Source of the DNA: Calliopum simillimum
Taxonomy: Eukaryota; Arthropoda; Insecta; Diptera; Lauxaniidae
Length of the DNA stretch: 64,000 bases
NCBI GenBank assembly: GCA_951812925.1
Contig: OX638369.1
Span: 45,689,061-45,753,060, forward strand
Reading direction: 5' to 3'
The notes below the pieces were generated by a model. It made no database searches, was not told the origin of the DNA, and was given only the letters and a program-made list of their open reading frames with translations. Position 1 is the stretch's first letter. The number at the start of each line of letters is the position of its first letter. A program made the position numbers and the translations under genes. Below, piece by piece: positions 56,850-64,000 of the stretch.

Positions 56850-58490
56850 CAACGTATGCGAGTATTGCAATAACACGCCAGTCCTGCTTTCTGTCGAATC
56901 TGGTTTCCAGATAAATCATCTCCCTTAAATAAGTAGTTTAATAAATTAAAATTTTAAATCTGGCAACTCTGTCTAAATATTACCAACTCTAAATAAATAT
57001 AACCCCCCCCCCCCTCCACAAATTCAAGATGAAGAACATCGTAAACGGAAACACGTTGCTTTTGTTCATAATCTCTTGGGAAAAACTCTTAGTATAAAAT
57101 TTATATCGTCTTCTATTTTGGTACGCGCAAGAATGTTGCCATACTCGCATGTTTACCTACATATACGTGAGTGGGACTTATCTTGTACATAGAACAGCCA
57201 GCCAAAGTTTAAGTTAAATTCATCCTTATAAGCTGTAAATAAATAATTTTTAACTTTTTGCACATAGTTTTTGACCTTTACGGTTTGTTGGTTTAACATG
57301 AAATAGAAGTCGAATCGATTACACCATATTACGTATTGGACTTTTACGTTTTGTAGCCAATGCTTATTACGTACAAGTTGTTACATCACATATAGATGAT
57401 ATACTGATACGTAATCTTAATAATTAAAGTGTTTTTCTGAAATGAGAGCAGTTTTTCTTTATGCTCAAAGTTGTTCATTGAATTCCTTGTATTAATCTTC
57501 TACATCTACAACTTTTAGTCATATTGATGTCCTATGGCAATTTTATTTATTTTTTTTCATTTGGAAGGCTATATATAGGTTCTTTGTTAATAGATAGTTT
57601 TGCAATTATACTTATATGCTTACAACTATAAATATCTTATACATACTTACATACATGGATATATATTAAGGATATTGTATGTTGTATTCATCCTTGTGGA
57701 TTATTTAGAAAGCAATTTAATAATCGATAGGGCAACTGTAATTTTTGCTTCTAATATTAAAATATAGGAATGTTACCAAGTCAGTCAAATCGACGGTTTG
57801 TTTTTAATTTTATTGAATTGACATTAATACATATTATAATAGCACTTACAGGAAGCTTAACGTACTGTGTCATATAAAAGTCAGAGATATACACGCAGGA
57901 ATCGGGGCCAAAATTGTTAATTATCTGATTTCATGGTCCAATATAAGATCGTCTTTTGGAGAGTAAAATATAGTTGTTTCCTCTTTGCAGACCATTGGAG
58001 TAGAGTAATTTGTATGCTCTAGCGGCCATCGAATATTTTGGTAACAGATGGCCTCTTATTCGGCTTTTTTTTTAGAAAAATCGACTTCCCATAACATGTT
58101 TAATTAAAGAAGTTGGTAACATTTTACATAATATAATTAACTCATTAATAAAGTTTCTTCTTGGTTTAACTTCTTAACCAAAATTGTTATGAACTATAAA
58201 TTTTATACCAAAATTGTATAAAAACTTTTGAGAAAACGTAAAAACTTGCCGTTATCGAATACACACAAAATTCAGCATATATGGCCAAAAATTTGTTATG
58301 AGTAAAATAAAAAAAATATAAAAAAGTTTTAAAGTTAAAAAAAAAGGAAAATAGTGTCTTTTTTTTTTGCCTTCCAATGTCAATTTTTGATGCATTTGAC
58401 CATCGTCACCAGCTTGCAGCAAGTACGCCACTTGCACCCAACATCGCCATAACCATCAACTCAATAATTCATTACAAATTTTTTCAAACG
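56850..58490. other. non-coding DNA, nothing recognised
   Basis: A 13-base C-run sits at 57,002-57,014, unusual for such AT-rich DNA. There are several short TACATA tracts. No gene was recognised; the 61-codon minus frame at 58,252 lacks support. Confidence 0.4.
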
Positions 58491-58560
58491 GGTGATCCAA
58501 TAAGAACTATCTACTTTGTTTTCTAAATAAAATACAACTGAATGTTTAAAATTTTGCCCA

Positions 58561-59330
58561 CGACTAGCTCTTAAATGGTTCATTCTGTGGGTTCAATTTT
58601 CGACAACTCCTTCGAGTATATCGGCCGGTATTCCTTGAATGACACAAGTTATGTTGGCTTCCAATGCGTTTATCGACATAAACAAGTGATTTAACATATC
58701 CCTAAAGAAAGTAATCCAATGGCGTCAAATAACATAATCTTGGTGGCCAATTCACGGAAGCATTTCTTGAGATGATGTTTTCATCGAACGTTTCCCTCAA
58801 TAAAGCGATTGTTTTCCAGCTGTATGGCATGTTGCGCCATCCTGTTGAAACCAGAGGTCGGCTACACTAATAACCTGAATTTTTGGCAACAAAATTTCAT
58901 TGACCATTGACCGTTACACGGGCTCCATTCGCATTTTTGAAGAAATACTGTCCAATGATGCCTCCTGCCCATAAACCACACCAAACAGTACATTTATTGG
59001 GATACATTGGAAGCTCTTGGATTGCTTCTACTTGTCCATCGGCCCAAATATGGCAATTTTGCTTGTTAACGTAGCAGTTCAACCAGAAATGAGCTTCGTC
59101 GCTAAACACAATTTTTCGGTAAAATAATCGATCACTTTGAAGTTGTTCTAAAGCCCATAAACCGAAATTAAAACATACGCCAAGATCAGCCGGCTTCAAT
59201 TCTTGTACGCGATGTATGTTATAGGCCTTCACCTCAAGATACTCCACAATGATCCATAAGAGATGCCCAAAGCCTGAGGTCGGCGACGAATGGATTGTTC
59301 ACGGTTTTTATGTAATTTATGAACATGTTA
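58561..59330 (-). pseudogene. second copy of the 49.5-kb transposase, truncated
   Basis: Minus-strand relative of the transposase at 49.5-50.5 kb. The readable part runs from HRVQELKPADLGV through GLWALEQLQSDRLFYRKIVF to the first catalytic block SDEAHFWLNCYVNKQNCHIW, YPNKCTVWCGLWAGGIIGQY and GARVTVNGQ (58,897-59,247). The C-terminal half (58,570-58,890) is recognisable only in pieces: the second block is degraded (the DNA still reads like QQDGATCH near 58,835) and stops and frameshifts are frequent. The N-terminal HTH is largely missing. It lets the frameshifted region of the 49.5-kb copy be interpreted. Terminal repeats were not found. Confidence 0.85.
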
Positions 59331-59334
59331 TTAT

Positions 59335-61925
59335 TGAGAGATATTTTTTATTATGGAATTTATGCTGAGTAAGTATCAATATCATTGTATTCATACTTTA
59401 TTTGTACAAATTTTATACAAACAAGCATAAACGGTTTGTATACCATTATGTAGCAAAGATATTAAACAAAATTTGGTGTGGATTTGTATTCACTCTAATT
59501 TGGTTTGAATTTTACACTCAAACTATTTGCTGTGCAATTTCGAATGACTACACTAATTTACAGCCAAAATGAACTTTGGATACAATTGTTCATTTTATAT
59601 GTAAAATTGGATGCTGATTCCGAAAATTGTATTATTTTTTTTTTTCTTTCACGTCGCTTTCGAGATATCGGTCATTTTTGGTTCTTGGACCTAAAAAAAG
59701 GATGGATTTATTTAATTGCAAATATCTCAAGAGCCAAAATCTATATTTAAACGCAATGTATGCCAAATTAATGCTTAATAAATTTTCTATACATCAGTAA
59801 ATAAATATGATATTTGAAAGAACTAGTTTTTGCCTTCAAAACCCATTGCTTATTATATCGAAATCTTTTTCTTTTTCCAAAATATCGTAGCTTTGAAAGT
59901 TCAAAAATCGCAAAAACATGGTTCTTTCGTTTTTTCAGTGCAGGATGTTTCAGATTAAGTTATAGATTTTGATATAATTCAAAATTGGCTTTGAAGGCCA
60001 GATTTAATTCTTTCAAATGGTATATCAGGGTTTATGGCCAGAAACTATCATAACTTGTTATGCAACTTCAAAAATAGCTAAAATTTTTTGCAATTTTAGA
60101 TGAGGTTATCTCAAAATCTTGACAAGTTACTAAGGGTCGTGGGAATGCTTTACCCAATGCATCTTTCTTGCGAAGACCTTTGAGTGCACAGAATAAGTTA
60201 ACAGTTGACTAAAAGTAAAAATTATTCAATTATTTAGAAAAATATTGGCCAGGGGCTGTGAAATACTATTTGAAAATTTTTAAATACTTACATATTACAA
60301 CTTCTAAAGAAAATTCAAGTTATTTTGTAATTATTTTCAAAGAATTATGTTCAGGTTATATTTACGAGCTACTAAAACTTCAAAAGCAATAGCATACCAA
60401 ATAAATTGTATATGTAGTAGAAACCAAAATTGAATATGCATTTTGGTAAAAACTTTTGCCAATGTATACATACATACAAACATACATACATATGCACACA
60501 ATATTTCTCTGTATGTAACTTGTAAGTGAAAAGTTAAAAGCTGAATATAAATATTCAAAGAAAATACTATTACTAATATGTACGATTATGTGCATACCTA
60601 CACTAAAAATATTGTTAATTTCTTTTGATCAATGGTCTTTGCTATTAGAATCACGAAATTCTACCATATATTCAAAAGTGTCCTTTTTGTATTCAAGTTG
60701 GCTTAAAAAAGCGTATAAAAACAGTATTCTGCTAAATGCTGTATTAGTTTACTTAAAAGCTTACAATAAATGAAATGAAAGTGAATTTTTTCTTTAAGTG
60801 TAAGCCACAATCAATAACGTAGTAACTTAGCATTCATATGCACGTTGAAAAGGGCTCTAAAGTTTAACCTGAACTCCAAGGTAAACTTAATGAAACTTTT
60901 AAGTTAAGCAAATAGACAACTTAAAAGGAAATTTTACGCTAAGTTTAACTGAAGGTTTATTTATATAATTTACGAATGTTTTAATAACTTTAATAAGTTT
61001 AATTTTTGTTAATGAATTTTCAAGTCAACTGCTTTTGCTATATGGTCTTAAGCTTAAACTTGGTAAGAAGATAAATAAAAATATCAACGTTTTTTTTGTT
61101 TGTTTACTTTTTGCTTTCAAACAAGATTTGTTTATTAATTTTGTGTGAGTTAATGTTTCCAGAATAAATTATTTTTGTTTTTTTTTTTTTTTTTCATTTT
61201 AATGCGTTTTCTTCATATTTTCTAATTTTTAGCCGATTTTCTAAGGGTGCCCACAACCGAACCAACAATTTTTTTTTGTCAAAAATGATCACGTCACTAT
61301 TTTTTTGAAATAATTTTTCCAACTGTCGAAATCAATTTATATTTTTCACCAGTAGTTAGCTAAGATCTCTAGCTTTCCATTGATGCTTATATATCTGCAT
61401 AATATAATTTTGGTTATGAGTCAAAAACAAAAAGGTGCCCACACCCGATACTCTTCCCCTATATATTAATATTACTATTTCTGACCTTTCAACTAAAAAA
61501 CTGTTTGAAAAGCAAAAAGGAAACAAACAACAAAATTTCAAGCATTCTAATGTACATACGGTATGCATATGTATATTATGCAGTTAAATTAAATAGCACA
61601 TTTTCATATCAAATGTATACACCGCAAAAGTTGAAAAGTTTCCTTTTTCCATATGCCTCAAAGACAACTCTGATTTTGCAGCTATTTTGCTTTCTAAATA
61701 CTAGAATTATATGTTCAAATGTAAATTCAACAACTATAAGTATACGTATATGTATACATATGCATAATGAGCACCATCATTTCATACACTTTCTCCTAAA
61801 TAAGTGGAATATTATAATATAATAATATAATTACAATATTTCAATTTCGTATAACGAAGAAAGTTAACCTTGCTTGAAATTGTGTAAAAAGAAGTAATTC
61901 CATTTTTTAATGACAATCAAATATA
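59335..61925. other. non-coding DNA, AT-rich
   Basis: Between 59,560 and 60,130 the phrasing (GAGATATCGGTCATTTTTGG, AATATCTCAAGAGCC) resembles decayed foldback DNA. (CATA)n lies at 60,467-60,490. From 60,850 to 60,960 several AGTTTAA/TTAAACT words recur. GGTGCCCACAACCGA (61,246) and GGTGCCCACACCCGA (61,434) form a direct repeat pair 188 bp apart. No gene is recognised. Confidence 0.4.
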
Positions 61926-61931
61926 TACATA

Positions 61932-63265
61932 TGGGTGATTCTTTTTCAATCTCACCAAAGGCTCTGTCCATTCTATTTCTCAACCAATTTGATCGTAATA
62001 GGTCTCAAAGTTTTTGTCTGCTCAAGATCATTAGATTGAACACACGCCTTTTTTTAGTAAATTTCTAAATTCCAAATGGCGGCCACAAAATGGCGACAAC
62101 CTTTAGAAATTTAACAAAAAATAGTTCGTATTTTTGTGGAAAAAAATCCAAGTGAAATTTTTTCACTTAAAAAGTCTTTATTTATGCTTGGTTAATAAAC
62201 TGTGAAAAGGCCATTGTGAAATCTTGTTCGCATAAAAAGTTATTCAATGTCAAAGGCAGAAAAATTCAGTTTTTTGGAAATATCGCGCTAACGGTTACTT
62301 TTTCAAAAAAATTGTGCAAGACAGTTTTGTAGCCCAGGAAATTTCGTATAAAATGACCTCAGGCTTATATTCGTACGAGATTGAGTTATATATACCAGGG
62401 CTTAAAAGAAAACTAATTACTAATAATTTGTAATTTTTTATTTCGCAGACTTGAATATTTTTCCATGATAATAGTTTTATCACCGGATGTTCTAAATGAA
62501 TGGTTCATGATTATTCCTTCAACTTGCTGAGCCTCATTAAATCTTGCATTCAAACTTCGTTGAGTTCGATCGTTGGAGTAATAAATAATCCTTATGTCCT
62601 TATCATACTTGGCTGTTGCCCATCGAAGCAGACCATTTATATCCAAAATACTTTCATACGGTCTGGCTTTCAGACTAGCAAGAAATGCTGCTCTCTTGAT
62701 ACTGGCGCCAAGTCCATCACATGCACTCTTCCCATGTGTAGATGCTGAATATCCGGTGGTAAAACTATTATCATAGAAAAATATTCAAGTCTATGAAATA
62801 AAAAGTTACAAATTTTTAGTAATTAGTTTTCTTTTGAGCCCTGGTATATATAACTCAATGTCGTACGAAAATAAACCTGAGATCAACTTTATAGGAAATT
62901 TCCTTGGCTACAAAACTGTCTTGCAATATTTTTTTTTCGGTTTTTGACCTTGAATAACCTTTTATGCGAACATGATTTTGCAATGGCCTTTTCACAGTTT
63001 ATTTATTAAGCATAAATAAAGACTTTTTAAGAGAAAAAATTTCACTTGGATTTTTTTCCACAAAAATACGAACTATTTTTTGTTAAATTTCTAAAGGTAG
63101 TCGCCATTTTGTGGCCGCCATTTTGAACTTAGAAATTTACTAAAAAAAGGCGTGTGTTCAATCGAAAGATCTTGAGCAGGTGAAAATTTTGAGACCTAGT
63201 ACGTTCAAATTGGTTGAGAAATAGAATGGACAGAGCCTTTGGTGGGATTGAAAAAGAATCACCCA
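61932..63265. mobile_element. 1.33-kb TA-flanked foldback element with coding loop
   Basis: The ends TGGGTGATTCTTTTTCAATC and its mirror (ending 63265) are flanked by TA (61930-61931 and 63266-63267). The arms (61,932-62,481 and 62,753-63,265) are inverted copies throughout, for example CCATTCTATTTCTCAACCAA / TTGGTTGAGAAATAGAATGG and CCCAGGAAATTTCG-type blocks. The 270-bp loop is not palindromic and holds a coding fragment. TA duplication suggests mobilisation by a Tc1/mariner-type transposase. Confidence 0.85.
62482..62753 (-). pseudogene. captured coding fragment in the foldback loop
   Basis: On the minus strand the loop is open from end to end and has protein-like composition. It reads, in order, STHGKSACDGLGASIKRAAF, LASLKARPYESILDINGLLR, WATAKYDKDIRIIYYSNDRT and QRSLNARFNEAQQVEGIIMN, then HSFRTSG. 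The HGK-x-x-CDG-(I/L)G pattern followed by a K-R run, and later an ARF-x-x-A ... HSF segment, is one I recall from uncharacterised proteins of insects and other animals, some of them transposon-linked. The frame runs a short way into both arms and then stops (to about 62,413 at its 3' side). No start or splice site of its own is evident. It may be part of the element's original protein or a captured host exon. Confidence 0.6.
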
Positions 63266-63269
63266 TAAA

Positions 63270-64000
63270 TAATTTACTCCTCTGTATGTTCGTTGTGATG
63301 CCTTTAATTCACAGGACGATAACTCAGAAAGCAAGCGGCAAATGGGTAAAGTTTGAAGGAAGCGTTTGAAAAGGAAGATTATGGCTATTTGATGCTACTA
63401 GAAAATTGGACTTTAGCTTTAAATGCGTAAACATACATGATACTGATACATACAATACAAGCCACATATGTCTAGTTAAAAGCTAATTCTGTTCTTTATA
63501 TTTTGTGTACCTGTGTAATTGAAGCTTCGCAACTCTTCTTAACGTTTCTTTTAGTTGCTCCCAACAGCGTATGGTTATTCCAATTTATTTCGATACCTAT
63601 CGTACGGTTGGAATGTATGGTTCAGTTCAAAAAAAACAAACAGTCTACAAAAAATACTAATTCGTGGCTTATACTAGGCCAAAACTAGTGAAAAAGGAAT
63701 GCAGTGGGGGCCAGTTTGATATCAGTTTGTAGTTTATAGGTGCAATAAATTTTAGAAATGGTAAAAACCAAATTAAATTTTCGTTTTTTGCTTTTGAAAT
63801 AATTTGTGTTTTGTGTCACTTGAATTGTGTGTCAAAATAAATTATAGTCCGGGAGCCGGCAATATTAAAAGTGCCGTCATCGCGGATTCTGAAATTTTTA
63901 ATGCAAAATGGTAGTTTACACTAAAACTAATAAGAAAAGCTTGGTCAGCATGGTTGGAGCCTGGCAGATATATTTTTAAATGATTTTTGAATTATTAAAT
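63270..64000. other. non-coding DNA to window end
   Basis: No gene, inverted repeat or tandem array was recognised. The short + frame at 63,503-63,688 lacks support. Confidence 0.4.

Noticed and set aside
57002..57014. Run of 13 C residues
   Set aside because: An isolated homopolymer can be slippage or an assembly artefact; no G-quadruplex series or associated element.
14648..63265. Viral integration or endogenous retrovirus as the cause of the repeats
   Set aside because: No gag, integrase or envelope-like sequence and no paired LTRs were found. The only LTR-element trace is a short copia RNase H tail.

Overview
The window is eukaryotic nuclear DNA, almost certainly from a fly (Diptera; a tephritid fruit fly would fit best, but the species cannot be fixed from sequence alone). 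It is strongly AT-rich, has no bacterial gene packing, and holds only very short open frames. It also carries (CAA)n, (CA)n and (CATA)n microsatellites, GT/AG splice sites, and a dense population of insect-type transposable elements (mariner, pogo-like, hAT, LINE, copia).

Only one stretch looks like a host gene, on the + strand. A very good intron acceptor at 22,354, with branch point TACTAAC and a pyrimidine tract, opens a long purine-rich stretch that reads as a 5' UTR. It ends in a short first coding exon at 24,410-24,530, which encodes a Gly/Ala-rich N-terminus and a hydrophobic signal-like segment before a GTGAGT donor. A GC-richer block at about 8,040-8,540 with an initiator-like TCAGTC could hold the promoter and first non-coding exon. 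If so, 8.5-22.3 kb is intron 1 and everything after 24,531 is intron 2. The gene is not identified.

The rest is repeat-rich intron or intergenic DNA. Three kinds of element dominate. (1) Long palindromes or foldback elements occur at 14.6-16.7, 25.2-27.6, 30.8-31.7, 36.3-38.4, 41.5-42.5, 46.4-46.8, 56.4-56.8 and 61.9-63.3 kb, with a 115-bp hairpin at 10.5 kb. The one at 61.9 kb carries a foreign coding fragment in its loop. (2) A dispersed repeat with a TATACCCT end, a GTCCGTCTGTC-type core and about 140-bp internal tandem units is present in at least eight partial copies. (3) DNA transposons with clear target-site duplications are present: an hAT MITE at 18.8 kb with a perfect 8-bp duplication; TA-flanked elements at 29.3, 32.4, 49.3 and 61.9 kb; a related, less well bounded element at 50.9 kb; and an element at 12.4 kb with a 10-bp duplication.

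Dead protein-coding transposon remnants include two LINE fragments (2.6 and 41 kb), a mariner transposase that has lost its third catalytic Asp (17.3 kb), two copies of a second Tc1/mariner-type transposase (49.5 and 58.6 kb), a copia RNase H tail (51.5 kb) and a pogo-type zinc finger (29.5 kb). Nested insertions at 49-52.5 kb and 30.3-32.2 kb give a relative order of invasion. No rRNA, convincing tRNA, CRISPR array or bacterial-type operon was seen.
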